This document shows, piece by piece, positions 37,112 through 51,524 of a DNA stretch of 64,000 nt. The stretch is from Lycocorax pyrrhopterus obiensis (Eukaryota; Chordata; Aves; Passeriformes; Paradisaeidae): assembly GCA_014706295.1 (NCBI GenBank), contig JACSVZ010000002.1, forward strand, positions 18,646,494-18,710,493, written 5' to 3'. The notes below the pieces were generated by a model. That model made no database searches. It saw nothing but the letters and a program-made list of their open reading frames with translations, and was not told where the DNA came from. Made by a program: the position numbers and the translations under genes. Within the stretch, counting starts at the first letter, position 1, and each line of letters starts with the position of its first letter.

Positions 37112-39525
37112 GTAGGTTCAAAATCTTTCATGTTGTTGTATATTTTAAATGTTGATTCATTTGCTTGCCTCTCAGGAAAACAGAATATTGTGTGTATACC
37201 ACCACAGTATTCATATACCATTAAAGTGTAGAGAAGTATTAATTGTCTGGCAGAGACGTAACAGAAAAAAATTATATCAGTGTTCAGTGTAATTTGTGTA
37301 ATGGTACTGGAAATGTTGTTATAATAGGATGTCGTTGATTAAGCTATATGAAAGCTCTCTATGGTTTCTAATATAAATACTATTCTCGTTCTCTAGAAAT
37401 TAGTAGAACATGATGCTGTCAAGTTGTATGAGGCTTGGTTCTTTCTCTTAATTGCAGTTAATAACATTTTGCTTGCAAGAATTGGTTCTTCTCTAGTAAA
37501 AGAAAAGCAAAGGAAAAAGAAGAGACCTTCGCTTCGTAATATGCAGATGTATTATCTTTTGATTTTAGAACTGATTACGTACTTTGTGCATTTTATCTGC
37601 TGCATGGGAAGGTTCTAACAATTCAGTTTAGGCCTATTGTTAAGGTTCTTTCTACTTAGTGGCTTGGGTTCTTAGTGGCAGTTAGTATGATTGTTTTCTG
37701 GTAAATTTTATTAAATCATACTAGCTTGAAAATGTATAATTTTCATGTTGGAACTGAGAATAAATGTTGCAAATTAGTCAGCTGTCTTGAAAATCTGCCT
37801 TCCTTGGAAGACAGATGAGAAAGGCATGTTTGAAGTGAAGCTGGGTTGGTTGCATGCTTGATCATCTGGATCCACAAACTCATCTTCCCCTGACAGAAAT
37901 TGAGTCTGTCTTTGAAATTCCATGAAAGTTCAGAACTTGAATAAGACTGGGCCCATTCCATCTAGAAATTTGCACCTCCTCACAGAATATATAGAAGTTG
38001 CATCTTCAGAGACACTGCTAGGAGAACTAGTTGTAGGTCCATCCTTTCAGATGTCCTCAAAAAAAACTAACTTGGTTTTCTACACTTCCATCTGGATGTT
38101 CAGTATTGCAACTCATTGCTTTGATAAATTAGTGTATTTTTTAAATTATATGCTGTTACAAAAAGGGTTAACCTTTTAGGGACAACCAGGCAGTTTGTAG
38201 GTATACTGTCTGGGTAAAGTGTTTGACCTGGAAAAACTGCAATGAGCTGTGCTTCCTTTGTTTGACAGCTAATATGTTATCGTGGTGCAACATCGACATT
38301 TAAAACAATAGTGGAGGGAAACAGATTCATAAACTGCATAAAGACATGGAGAGTATATGTCACTGGCTCTAGTAGCCTGTAGGAGCCATTTGTATGTAAT
38401 AGGAGAAGGTCTGTGTCATATGATTTGTAATAAGCTCACTGGGAAAATGGTTGTACTACAAGTGAATTGTTCCTCACTGTCATTTGACATATTTTCCATT
38501 TTAGAAATACATATTTTTCTTCACTTCACGTCACAGATGTGAACTGGGTCAGCATCCCTCTTCTGCCTCTTGCATGGATGTGAAATCAAGTGGTGTGTAA
38601 TGTTCACCTCTCAGTTCTGCTTGTTTTAGGAAAAAGTTACTCTTTCATAGATCATTTTGCCATCAGACCTTTTCTTGGGATTGTCATTCTTCACTCATAA
38701 GGAAGTCTGTTAGCTTTTTTTTTTCCTTGTCTTCTGTGGTAGCTCAGGGACGCAGACTGTCCCAGCCAACCAGTTACCTGTGTGGTAGAATCAAAGTAGC
38801 TTGATAAAATAATATGTTACTTTGTCATCCTTCCAGGAGTAAGAACTGGAGTTGCTTTTCCTGCTATTGGTATCCCAAGTGTAGATGATTACAATAATTT
38901 AATATTGTTCATCAACTGCTCTACACTGTTGATATTTGTACTTTTATAGAGGTGCCTGTAATCCATGAACTAGTGTTTTGGAAGTGCTGTACTGTGCAAA
39001 GTGCCTAATTTGATAGAAAGTTTAGATTATGTTCTGTTCTTAGGTCGATTTATTCTTTCTGAATACTTTGAGTTCTTTTTTTCTTTGTGATTTATTCTTT
39101 TTGATTACTGCTTCCATAGGATTTAAGTATTGAAGTAGATAAAGAACAGGCTATAGAGAAGAAAACAGATTCCTTCTTAGGCATTGTAAAATGATCTACG
39201 AAGGGAAGGAGAAAGAGGAATGTTTTCCCTTTTTTTTCATAAGTTACATAGCTGGATGAAAATATGCTTATAGCATAGTAAACTTTTTCTTCTGCCCAAG
39301 TTTGAGAATGCACTGAGCTTATGTCCATAAAGAGCTAGTCTTGCCATGTTTTTACTCTTTACTTAGAACTGAATATTAAATGAAGTAATAAAAGAAAGCA
39401 AGCTATGGGGAGATAGATAATATCAGTATTGCAGAACTGAGAGGTAATTTTTCTGTATTTCTGTGTAGCAGTGATCCATCCACCTTTAGAACCGTTTTTA
39501 TGTGGTTTTGATCGTTGTGCTTTTC

Positions 39526-39543
39526 AAAAAAAAAAAAAAAAAA
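39526..39543 (+). repeat. A18 homopolymer
   Basis: An uninterrupted run of 18 A. I see no recognisable element upstream that would make it a retrotransposon tail. Confidence 0.95.
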
Positions 39544-42377
39544 CCAGAAAGACTAAGTCAACAGTAAAAATAAATTTAGGAAATCATATTTATGAGGAAA
39601 GATTAAATAGTTGGAGTTTTAGACCACAAAAAAAAAGAGAGGCTGTGGGTAAATAACAGGATACAGCATTTTTCCAGTCCATTCCAGTTTTGTTTTAGGT
39701 AAAATTACAGTATTTTATTATGTCTTACTACCTTTCATAAATTCAGAGAGAAAGAAATAAATTTGTTTTGCAACCAGGATGCTTAAATTCATATGTGGGA
39801 GCGCATGCAGGGGAAAGCACATACCGAGAGCCTGTTACCTGGATCATTTATGTAAACCTTTCCATCTATTCTGTTCTTGAACTCAATCTGTTGGAAATAG
39901 TGCGAGCTGACTCAGTTGTATTTGAGAGCATGGAAATGAAGTAGTGGGACTCTAGAGAGGTTTTTTAATATATATATAGGAAATAATATACTTAGGTAGG
40001 ACTAAATTGCATGTTAATATAGTGCTGGTTATACCATTCATGCAAACTGCATATGACTACGAACCTGGGAGAAATTGCTAAAAGCTCCTTCTCATGCTGA
40101 TCAACAAAACTCTTCAAAGCAAGCAAAGAAAAAGTTTATTTCAAAGATTGTTTTTGTTTTGTCACTGAATGTTTGTACTCTGTTTCTAAAAGGGAGAAGA
40201 TCCGCAAGATCTTCTTTCAGATTATCGAGATCTTAATTTACTTAGCTCGAATTTCTGGTTTGTTTTTTTTTTCTTTATCTGTCACTAAAAGGTGACTGGA
40301 AAACTTGTTCTGTGTATGCTTGTTAGTAATAAAGGGAAATTTAGAGGGAATGAACTTCCTTTGAGATATATTTTGTGGCCTGAGTATGTTGTTAAGCCAC
40401 AATTGCATTAGTTAGTAGCCATTTAACCCTTTACTTCCCTGTGGAGCAACCTATTATATGGAGCTGGAAGAAAGAAAAGGAAGCTATTAGAGGACATGTT
40501 TTGTTACATCTGATCTTGTTCAGTCATTTCTGCAAATATTCATGCAGGAATATTTATGTATTCACTGTTTTTGGAATCATGCTATTGATGAATCATTTCT
40601 CTCAGTGGAATTTCTCTCATACTCTTTGTTCTGATTTGATTTTATGTGATTTGTAACACATGTTGTTTTCATGAGAGTTCATTGCTTATATGAAGAATAT
40701 TGTTGTTGCATGAAAATCTTGGCCCTTAAGAAATCACTGGGAGATTTATCATTGTCTTCAGTGGGACCAGGATTATAATTCCTTTTGGTTTACAGATTCC
40801 CCATCGTCTCCACTGGAATCTCCATTTCATATCATTATTTGACTCATTCGTCTCTGAAGATAGAGTTCCAAGTTCTGTCTCAATGACTGGTGAATACTTT
40901 TGACCTTTTGATATTTGCTTGCTCTGTAAAGAGGAGATAAAGGTGGAGAAAGACAGTGCCTGATCCCTTCCAGCTGGACCAGATGTATGGATAGAAAATG
41001 ATGTTTCTCATTATTTTTGTTTTTCATGTTATCCGGCGGCACTTCTTGGCATTTGGGTGTTTTTGATATTGCAGGAGCACCTGGCTTGATTTTACTAGGG
41101 CAGGAGTAGTAAAAACTATTTTTGTGCACAGGGCATGGGAAACTTAGTATGCATCTCTTGCATTTCCTATACTTTTTACCTTTAAATTAGGATTAATAAA
41201 AATACTGTGAAATAAAAGTATACATGAGCATTGTTTTTACACAGTTTATTGTAGATGCTGGAAGTAGTTACCATTTTTTTTTAATTATTGAACTGTAGAC
41301 TCTGATCATTCTGGTGCTGAACTCTTCTCTGGTTAAAATGCAGTTTATGTTTTTATTTTTCTCAGCCTGGGCCATCAAAGCATTGTGTTTCAGATATAGG
41401 ATATTGATAACTGAGTGAGCTTTTTAATCATAACGGTTTCATTTGAAAGTTGGCTGTGGAACAGCAGTATAAAATAACTTTAAATGTACGAAGAGATCTC
41501 TCTGCTTTCTAACATTAAAAGGCAAAATGCCATACAAATGCTGAATTACTATTTTGTTAGCTTAAAATGTATAGATTTGACAATTAAGTCTTAGTCATTT
41601 TATAGCCTTGTACATTTTGTAATTGCCAGCTAGCCTGCCACCTGCTCTCTTCTGCCTTGGATCTTCCCATATCTGTGCTGCTTTGAAATCTGAGTATGCT
41701 TTTTCTTTAGTAGCAAATAATGTGGTGCTTGTTCTAATCAGATGTCATATGACGGATTACCTGAATACAGTTTCCAGGCTTTTAAAAAATGTTAATTTCT
41801 TAAGCAAGCAGTTTGTATCTTAGCAGGATTAAGGTGCTATGTAAACCAGATGTTTTAATAAATTGGTCTTTGAAGGGAAGAGTTATTCTCTTCTGGTGTG
41901 CAGCCTGAGGTCATTTAGTTTTGAAATAATTTATTTTCTCTTTCAAAGCAATGAAGCAAATATGCTATTTGAAAAGTGTATCTGGATTCTAATGCTCATC
42001 TATTCTTGGGACAGGTACAAGTAAGCAGCTAGCAGTCTGAGATTCCTCATAGTGTCCATCTCGTGGGCCTTAGTCCTGACACAGAAGGATTGCTGTAGGT
42101 CTAGAAAGTAAATCTCTTTGTGTTTCCAGTGAATTTAAGGCTCTGTATTGAGACTGCCAGTAACCATACATGTTAGTGTCAGTTATGAAGCTATTCATTG
42201 GAGCTAGTCTAAGTTCATAATACATTTTAATCTGAGCTCCAAATTCACATCAAATGGTGATGACTTTGAGTCGCTATTGATCTGGGCTATATTGAATTTA
42301 GTAACCCTGAGGTGAAAATCTCAGTATTCTATTACCAAACTCTTAAAAATGTAGTGTTACTGAAAAGATGCTTCATT

Positions 42378-42393
42378 AAAAAAAAAAAAAAAA
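42378..42393 (+). repeat. A16 homopolymer
   Basis: An uninterrupted run of 16 A about 340 bp before the minus-strand CR1. It is not adjacent to the CR1 3' end, and CR1 elements do not carry poly(A) tails, so the two are probably unrelated. Confidence 0.95.
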
Positions 42394-42736
42394 GCTGCAT
42401 TAGAGTGTTACTGAAAGTGTTAAGAGTTCGGACTTTCCTGTGTTTTCTTTATGTTTAGTATCACTGCAAATACTGTGGACTCAGCCTGAGCAGATTATTG
42501 GGGTTTGCATATTAAAAAAACTCTACAGTTTATATCGCATAGGCTACTCCTACAGTTGGCATATTTACATTACAGTTATTACTATGAATGAAAAATTATA
42601 CGTGTGCTTTTAAAAATAAGTGTTTAAATCTACCTATTTTCTTTGGCTCCTGTCCGAGGTCAGTGGACAGGTATGGAACAATGTATGTATTTTTCTTCTG
42701 TACAACAGAATTCTAGTGATAAAATATTGATAACAG

Positions 42737-44037
42737 TTAGAATGATAGAATCACTTAGGTTTGGAAAGACCCCTCTAGATCATCAAGTCCAACTGTTAAC
42801 TCAGCACCAGCATGTTCACCACTAAGCCACGTCTAAGTGCCATGTCTGTGTGCCTTTTCAACACTTTCAAGAACAGTGATTCCACTGCTTCCTGGTGCAG
42901 CCTGTTCCAAACTTGACCACTCTTTTAGTGAAGAAATTTTTCCTAGTATCCAATCTAAAACTCCTCTGGTGCAACATGAAGCCATTTTCTCTTTTCTATT
43001 GCTTGTTACCTAGGAAAAGAGACTGACCCTTTTGGGTAATTGTAGGGAGTGATAAGGTCTACCCTGAGCCTCCTTTCTCCAGGCTAAACACATCCAGCTT
43101 CCTCAGCCACTCATCAGACTTGTGCTCCAGACCTTTCACCAGCTCCATTGCCCTTCTCTGGACTCTCTCCAGCACCTCAGTGTTCTTCCTGAAGTGAGGG
43201 GCCTAGAACTGAACCCAGGATTTGAGGTATGACCTCACCAGTGCCAAGTACAGCGGAACAATCACTGCCCTGGTCCTGCTGGCCACTCTGTTGCTGATCC
43301 AGGCCAGGATGCTATTGGCCTCTTGGCCACCTGGGCCCTCGCTGGCTCATGTTCAGCTGCTGTTGACCAGCACCCCCAGGTCCTTTTCCAACTTGCACCT
43401 TTCCATCCACTCTGTCCCCAGCCTGTAGCACTGCAGGGGTTGTTGTGACCCAAGGGCAGGACCAGGCACAGGCACTTGGCCTTGCTGAACCTCAGACCTC
43501 TGGCCTCTCCCCATCAATCCAGCCTGTCCAGATCCCCCTGCAGAGCCTTCCTGCCCTCCAGCAGATCAACATTCCCACCCAGCTCAGTGTGTCTGCAAAC
43601 TGACTGAGGGTGCCCTCAGTCCCCCAATCTGGATCATTGATAAAGATACTAAACAGAACTGGTCCCAACACCGAGCCCTGGGGAGCAGCCCTGGTGACCG
43701 GCCACCAGCTGGATGTAACTCCATCACTCTGTGGGCTTGGCCTTCCATCCAGATTTTTGTCTAGCAAAGTGCACACCCAGCCAAGCCATGAACAGCCAGT
43801 TTCTGCAGGAGATACTGTGGCAAATGGTGTTAAAGGCTTCACTGAAGTCCCAGTGGACACATCCAGAGCCTTTCATTCATCCACTGAGCGGGTCATCTCA
43901 TCATAGAGAAGGAGATCAGGTCAGTCAAGCAGGACCTGCCTTTCACAAACCTCTGCTGGCTGGGCCTGATTCCCTGGTTGTCCTGCACATGTGATGGCTC
44001 CCAGGATTATCTGCTCCGTGACCTTCCATGGCACCCT
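42737..44037 (-). mobile_element. CR1 LINE, 5'-truncated copy, minus strand (copy 1)
   Basis: In plus-strand coordinates the element starts at its 3' end (tagaatgatagaatcac, the reverse complement of the CR1 terminal ttctatgattcta-type repeat) and ends near 44037, where similarity stops. On the minus strand it encodes the reverse transcriptase motif [11 protein letters not shown] and F-I-N-D (about 43631-43690). It then carries F-A-D of the catalytic box at 43591-43599, after which the frame breaks. Downstream, the C-terminal RT region and 3' UTR are present with further frame breaks. It is a dead, truncated insertion, which is usual for CR1. Its 43081-43718 block is nearly identical to the second copy. 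Confidence 0.93.
43591..43599 (-). pseudogene. Broken RT catalytic box in CR1 copy 1
   Basis: Minus-strand codons read Phe-Ala-Asp, where active non-LTR reverse transcriptases have Phe-Ala-Asp-Asp. The second aspartate and the reading frame are lost immediately after. Copy 2 has the same lesion at 63629-63637. Confidence 0.8.
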
Positions 44038-45577
44038 GGGAGAGTGTGGAGAAGGCATCCTTTTGTTACACGTTATGTTGTTGTATGGAACAGGACTTGA
44101 TATACCAACAAAATAGCTGGGCACCTTGGTTATTCTAAAATGTGATTACATATTAGTGATTCTATTCATCTTTCTTTTCCTTTTTGCTGGCCACTGAGTC
44201 GGTCAGCCTAATGAACAAAAGAAAACCAGAAAGACCTTTTCAATTTTTCAAGCTTTATAAGTGATAGCCAATGTTTTTGTTGGTTTTATGGCTAATTTGT
44301 TTGTTTCTTTATGTGAATGTTGAACCAGAGCAGTCTGTTTATAGGAAATTAGTGTATTTGGCATATTTCTCTCCATTTGGTATACTTTTAATTTTGTTTA
44401 GAAACAATAAATTTGTTTACTTTTATGTATCCTTTGAGTCATCTTTCCTTAAATGCAGACAATAAGCTTCTTTTCAAGCTTCTGTCTTGAGTATTTAAGC
44501 CTCTAAGTACTTTACTTTGGACTTGAATAGCTTTAAGGAGAGAATAAATGTGATTCTAAAAAAATTTTATTTTTAATTATTAAGTTTTCCTTGGAGAGGA
44601 TGACCCACATATTTAAATCTAGAATAAGGCTTGTCTGCTTTTGAGCTGTGAATATCGAATAATTAGGGTCAGGAATCTAATTTAATCTGCAGTATTAAAC
44701 ATGCAAGACTTTTTAGTCCTCATATTTTCTTAAGGAAGAATAAAATTATAGGATGATGGTGATATATTCTTTAACTAGCATCTAAAGTTGGTGGTTTTAA
44801 TGTTATGGCAAATATACATCGAAGAATAAATTGTATTTGTAAATACATAATGAAGAAATTAATTTCTCGTATCATTGGATTCAGAGAAAATAGTTTTTAT
44901 GACTGAGACAAATGCCACAAGTAGTAAGCATTAAACCAAGAGTTACAGAGTTTTGCCTGAAATAGGTCATGAATATGTAAAGACTGTGAATAAACACTAA
45001 CTGAATAACTGCTATATAAGTATGTGTAATTTATGTCTTTCATTTTTTGCCTTTCTGTCTTTGACCTTTAGTTAGGTTAGATTGATCAAAGCATAGGAAA
45101 CTTTATTGCTTTCTTTATTCTTGTATTTATAGAAAGTAGTGGTGTGTTTTTAGAATATATAATTCAATAATGTCCTGCTTTCAAATATACCATGCTCAGG
45201 CCAGCTAGAACTGCAAGCAGGAAAGTCATGCTATAAACATTTAAAGGTAATATTAAAACTTACCTAAATGATACAGAGAAATTATTTGAAATGACAGCCA
45301 GAAAAAAAAAAGGGGGTTTGGAAACAATATGTTTCACAACACAACCAAAATTCAGTCTAGATTGCAAAGAAAACAAAGAACCAAAATACATATTTCCCTG
45401 AGGACATTTCCTAAAGATAGTAACAATGTGTTATATAAACACTTATGCACTAGTTAAAAACATAAATCAGCCATGCATATGTGTTGAATTAAGGCAGTAC
45501 AGTTGACATTTGCCTGATATTTCCTGATTTTCATTGAGTTTTTAAACTTTCCTTCTAATTAAATATAGTAGCATGGG

Positions 45578-45600
45578 TTCTTGTCTTGTACAGACAAGAA
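45578..45600. repeat. Perfect inverted repeat, 9-bp arms, 5-base loop
   Basis: The arms ttcttgtct and agacaagaa flank the loop tgtac. This is the cleanest short hairpin I noticed in the window. No transcription context is visible. Confidence 0.7.
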
Positions 45601-47601
45601 GAGTAATGCACTGATTTCAACACCATGCTATAGATGTTGTGCTGTCAAATTTTAGCTTTCAGTAGTTTTCCAGCAGAATCTGTGTTCCAGAAGAAGTGAT
45701 TGATGTGACTTGCTGCTGTAATTCAATCTGGCTAGTTTCACACACGTACTTTCAGTATGTAGTCCTCAGGTTTTTGAGTCTGTCAGTTGAAAACTACCAA
45801 AGAGCTCCAGTTAATTGTGCAAAGCATTAACCTGTGGGGACAAACACAGGGTTTTTAAAATGCAGCTCTGTTTCTGTACTGGGCAGTACTATAATCTCAG
45901 TTGAGGCACCTGCCTGGGTCCAAATTAGGGCTGTATAGCTTTTTACATTAACTTTTATAACTCTGGTTGGACTTGTTAATTTAGCTCAGGTCAAGTCCTG
46001 TTGCATTTCTGAGATTGACATGGTAGTTGTCTATCACAGAAAAACATGGTAGCTGACATAAGAGAAACCTCATTCCTGTGAGGAGAAACTGGAAATTGAT
46101 CTTTCCCAGTCAATCCTTGAAGATCTAACTTTTGTCATTGGCGGTGTCTCTTCTGTCCTGAAGGTCATATCCATTTAACATACATTTGCAAGAAATTGTG
46201 CAGTGCTTTTGTAATTAATAGTTTTTGTTGCACTGTTTTTGTTTTCCTCTCAGCCTGGGAGAGATGTAGAAAAACATCTGATGGGATTGCTTTGATTTAG
46301 CCCAGTTGGAGTCAGGGGGTGATGGAAATCCTAGTTTTCCTAGGTAGAGTTCCCTCACTCACTTCCCAAAACAAAGTCACTCCTGTCTCGACTACGGAAG
46401 GAAGAGTAAAGAAGCAGAAGGGAGTAGTTGCACAAATCAGGGGTAGGAGCTGGAAGAAGATGTGAAAGCTGGTTAATCACTGTGACCTTGCTCCACTTGC
46501 CTGCCCATCCAAGAGAAGGGAGAGAGAGCAATTCATCAGTCCCTGTATCCTCACAATTTTGGCAACAAATGAGAGGCAAGGATGTTAAATATCCCTGAAA
46601 TGGGATTTTCACAGGATCCACAACTTAGGGATCAGAAAGAATTTGCAGTTTATAGCACTGACTTCTGTAGTTCAATTAACTGCTGCTCTTTTTGGCTTTT
46701 TAACATGAATTTGAAAAGTGCAAACTGTTGCAAAATAGTTACTTACTTTTCTTGGTATGATTTTAGCTATCTTTAATTTGGAGAATGAAGTTAGCTTCAA
46801 ATAAATCCAGTTTTAATTTATAAGTGTAAATACATAGAGATGTTTCTATATCATATTTTCCAGACAAACCAATTAAAATCTGGTTAGATTCAGCATCTTA
46901 CCTTCTTTCACAGTGCATGGTGCTGCTGCTTTCCTTTCCTTTTCTTCCTGGGGCCATGACTATAGTGATGTTTGGTCAAATTTATTTATAGAAATTACCC
47001 AGGAACTACAATCTGTGTTAAACTCCAATTACTAAAAATAAACTGAACCATGTGAGAGATGTTCGGCTTTTGTTTATAGTAAAGATAAATACGTAGTCTT
47101 GCCTTGCCTGGGAACCATTTAATACTACCGACATAAGCATTTTGTCGCTTCAAAATTTTCAGAGAATCTCAATCTAGTTAATTAGCTATTTTCTGTATTG
47201 GTTTTGTCAGGCAGGATGCAGTTTTGAAAAGATCACGTTTAGTCTTCAGACTCTCAGTTCAGCACACTTGAGCATGCAGTTGCATTCCATTTAAAGGAAT
47301 AGGAGTTGTGTCCATGTCCATTCTTATAAAATGCTACTGGATAATATATTACTTACCCAAACCTGCAAAAGAGGAGAGCACTCTTAAAGTTGGCGCAGTA
47401 TGCGAAATGGTACATTGTAGTGAGGTTAGTTTATCATATTGGTGATGGCACTTTCTATGATTTCCAAAATGCAGAATTTTTTTAATACAGTGGCTATCCT
47501 TGAGATGCAAATTGTGAAGGAGTGGATGTTCTTGCATCATTTTCAATTGAGTACTATGGAAAACTTGTGTTTTGTTGCAGCCCCCAGACTTTCACAAAGT
47601 A

Positions 47602-47627
47602 AGCATGCATTTACAGCATGCATTTAC
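47602..47627 (+). repeat. 13-bp perfect tandem duplication
   Basis: The unit agcatgcatttac occurs twice back to back with no mismatch. It is a small local duplication. Confidence 0.85.
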
Positions 47628-48567
47628 TTGATGTGTTGTATAGCATCAGATTTTTTACACAGACCTCTTTAGGGAACATCAGCATTCTGACCATCCAAAA
47701 TCCTCCTAGTGGTGTTCTTTTTAATCATGAAGTAAACTGTGTGCCTGGGTTTGTTTTTTTAAAAAAACATACAAACACGAACATGGAAAACATAATACTT
47801 CAATTTTTACTATTTTCTAGGTGGTATTTCTAATTCACATTGGAAATCTGGATCAGAATAGGTCTAGAAAGAAAATGTATCAATAGAGGTTCTAGGTTTG
47901 TAACTAGGGGATCTAAGTTTGTAACTTCTAGTGTATGTGTGTGTTTCGGGGTTTTTTTAACTATACTGGTCTCAATGACTGAACATTTACCAGTAACTGC
48001 AATCTGTCACTGCCTTGGGCATTTTCTTTATAGTCCTTGTTTGGAGAACTTGCCTGGTAATGAGAAATTGAGTACAGGAAGAATGAGACTGGCGTTAATC
48101 GTGCATTTTCAAATGGCAACAAATTATGGGAAGGAAAATCTGTGTGAATGAAAAAAGGCTACCTTTGATTTTTACTTAACCCAAACATTGAGGTTATATT
48201 TGGGAATTTGACAGGCAGGTTCAATGTTTATATGTTTAACTAGTTTCACTAGTGTTGCCTTTATTTTCAATTACATGCATACTATTTCTTGATAATTAAC
48301 AATTTTGAAATTTGGGAGTTTTTTGGCAGTGCTCTGCTTGAGGTTGTCATCACAGATTTGTGTTTTATGAATACAAGATACCTTCTCAGATTCCTCACAC
48401 ACACACACCCCCTTCATTATTACTTGACAACTTAGACTATTGGAAAACAGAACTGAAGTTGAGTTTAGTATGGGCCATGTTAATGACGTTTTCCAGGTAG
48501 CCCATTTAGGGTCCTAAATGCATATATTGTTTCTGATTCTTTCAGGCGTATTCTGCTGGGAGAGTAG

Positions 48568-48610
48568 CTTTTTTTTTCTTTTCTTTCCTTTTCTTTTTTT
48601 TTTCTCTTTC
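48568..48610 (+). repeat. Pyrimidine-only tract
   Basis: About 43 bases consist of T and C only, mostly tttct/ttcc units, followed by gtag. It resembles a splice acceptor tract, but no DNAJC1-like coding sequence follows. Confidence 0.85.
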
Positions 48611-51524
48611 GTAGCCAAAATTCACACTTGCCTTGAGCCATGTCAGGACATCTGTTAGTTTGTCAGCTAGATACCGTTCTCTATTTTTGTTCTCTACCAA
48701 AGCAAACTTACATGTTGAAAGCAAATCTCTATGTTTTGGTATTCTTCATAGCAGAATGTTATCATCTTTGGACATGTTGTCCATTTGGAGAAGGGTGCTG
48801 AATTTTTCCTTTGGGTTTTAGCATACTGATAGTCCTGAGTCATACTTATATGGTACTGCATTCCACAGTATGTCTGTACACTTTGGGGATGCAAAGTACC
48901 TCCTGCATTTCAGTTAAAAATTAAGAGATCAAAATATCCAGGCTGGTTTAGGGCATTAGAGCAAGATAGTATTGCTAGTAAAAGAATTTAGTTGCATTTG
49001 GTGTGAAAGAAAGAACATTATTTTAGACATTATCTGTGGTGGTGAAATGCTTCAGAGTGAGACAATTAAAACTATATTTCAAGGAAGTCAAGGGACACAA
49101 AAAGCCCCCGATTTTGGATAAGCTATTTAAGATGAATGACGGTAGGAAAAACATGTTGCCTGCAACAGACCAATGTAAAAAAACAGAAAACCAAAGTAAT
49201 CTAAAAGTTGTTGAGGTAAGATCTCTATTTTATGATAAATGGTGCCAGGAAGCCTGACAGAAAAGCTGGACAAAGGACAGAAGACAGAGGAGAGGACAGC
49301 ACTGCAGAGCAGTCAGCAGGATTAGCCGTGTAATAGTATCTTGTTCATTATGACACCATCAAAGGATGGTTTAGTGTGTTGAATGGTACTTAAATACCAT
49401 ATGTCAATATTTTCAGAATACCCATAATATGGCATATTGTACTGAAGTTGATAAAAGAGGAGTATACAGCCTGATGCTGTTAAATATTTGACACTTTCAT
49501 GAGTCAAATAATAACCTTGCAAGGAAAAACACTCCTTATTAGTAAGGACTAATCATATGCTTTAATGTATCTGCATGCCCTTGGGCTCGTCTTCTCCAGT
49601 GAGTTTAGCATGGCTAAAGATTTTTAATGTGTCAAGTAATTATGGAATAAGTTGCCACTTGCGGTCTGTTGAGACTTACTACTCTATGCACTTATTTTTT
49701 GAAGTTTATGAAATTTGCGGAACTCTTCTCCTGAAGAATTCATTGACCTTTGTACTATAGAAGATTTTCAATTTCGTGTTCTCTATCAAATGGAAATACT
49801 TTTCAAACTGCATTTCAGAATCCAAATAGAGTGGTGTTTGAGAGAGAATGAAATGAAAAACATGCATTCCCTTTCTTTGGGAATTTGTCTCCATGTTAAT
49901 GTATCACAGGCCAAACCTAATTACCTATTCAACCTATATTTTATTTGATCTACATGCCTGAGTGTCCTATAATCAAATTTACTGAAGAGCTTCTCACTTT
50001 TTTCTGCATTAAAACAATTGCCTTGAAGCAGCTAACAATTAAAAAATAAATGAGTTAACACTTTCTGCTAAGTGCTACCATTTAAGTTGTAATATGCAAT
50101 TAAAAACTACATTTTAATTTCTGTTCAATTACATTGACTTAAATAGTAATTTTAATATTATACTTATGAACCATTTAATTGTGACATTTTTCCTCTGGCA
50201 TGCGTGATGCAAAGGTAGATTTGATTTTGAGAATGTGGCAAGAAGTAACCTTTTCCCCCTCATGGTTTGCTATAATGACAAAAAGACAGAATTACCTGGG
50301 CATTGTGTAAATATGATCGAACAATTTAATTTCAAAAGCCATAAAAATATGTTGGCATTCAAATTATTTTTCGTGTTTTTAAAAACTATCTACTTCATAG
50401 GAGGAATACTCAGATTGCTTTATGGTAATTTGAAACATCCAAGCATGTACTTGGTCATGTTAACAGCAATAAGTTAAAGCTTTTTGTTAAGTATAGACCC
50501 AAAGCCTGGTAGAACCTGAAGTGTGAAAACATGTATTGTAGAGCAGTGGCCTTTTTCAGGTGTGTATTGTTAAAGACAGATGCTTTAATAATTTGGCTTT
50601 AGCTCCTTCTTTTAAAAAGAAAAGGGTGTATGAGTTGATGCATTGCAAACAGCTAGTTAACATATTTTTATGTTAATACTAGAGAGAACTTGCTATGGAA
50701 CAAGGTCCTTATTAGAATGGATTAAGATTTTCTTTTCCCCCCTGAACCCTCCAGGTCCTTTTAGTATGCTGAAAATCACATTGAAGCATTTTCTAATGTC
50801 CAGAATAAACTTGGGGTAAATAATAATAACCGCAGTGCTCATGTCCCTCTTCTGTGATGTGTTTCTCTGTTCTGTTCAGGTTACTGGCTGCAGGGGTGTG
50901 AACAGAATCAGAAAACTGTGATTCAGCAAAACAAAACTTGGCCTAAAAAGTTTTTTTTTATTTTCTCAAGTGAGATTCTCTGTGTCTGGAAGGACCTTAC
51001 TTCATCCATTTGGTAGTACCTTTTGTGGTTTTGATCTCTGAATAACACTGGAAGTGTAGTCACCCTTCCAGCAGTAAACCTGCTTCTGTATCACTTGCAG
51101 TGATATAGATTGATGAGTTTCCAGCTTATGTATAAATTGAAAGTATCGTGCAATTTATTTAATGGCATTCCAATTATATTATCAGATTCATAAAGTTCTT
51201 AAGATATGCTGATCTTTGCAAAGAACCAGAATTTTAAAGTATCTATTTTTCTGGTGTTCAATCCTGTTTCATGAAAAATTGTATCTTAGGGCTGGAATGA
51301 ACTTTAAGACATCTAGTTGTGTTTCCTTCTGTTACACATGTTCAGGTATTGCCGTGAACTCAGATGCTGTGGTGAAGACACAGCAGCTTTACTACCAAGA
51401 AGGGTTCTTAGTATCATTTAATGAGACGGTTGCTGGAGAGGACATCATGGAACAGTGTTGTGGTTTTGGAATGCTATTTCCCAATTTAGGGTTCTCACTG
51501 AAACGCTCCAAACCATGTGCTGAT

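Noticed and set aside
48568..48616. A pyrimidine tract followed by gtag as a splice acceptor for an unannotated exon
   Set aside because: The downstream sequence does not encode anything resembling DNAJC1 and has no convincing donor at a suitable distance.
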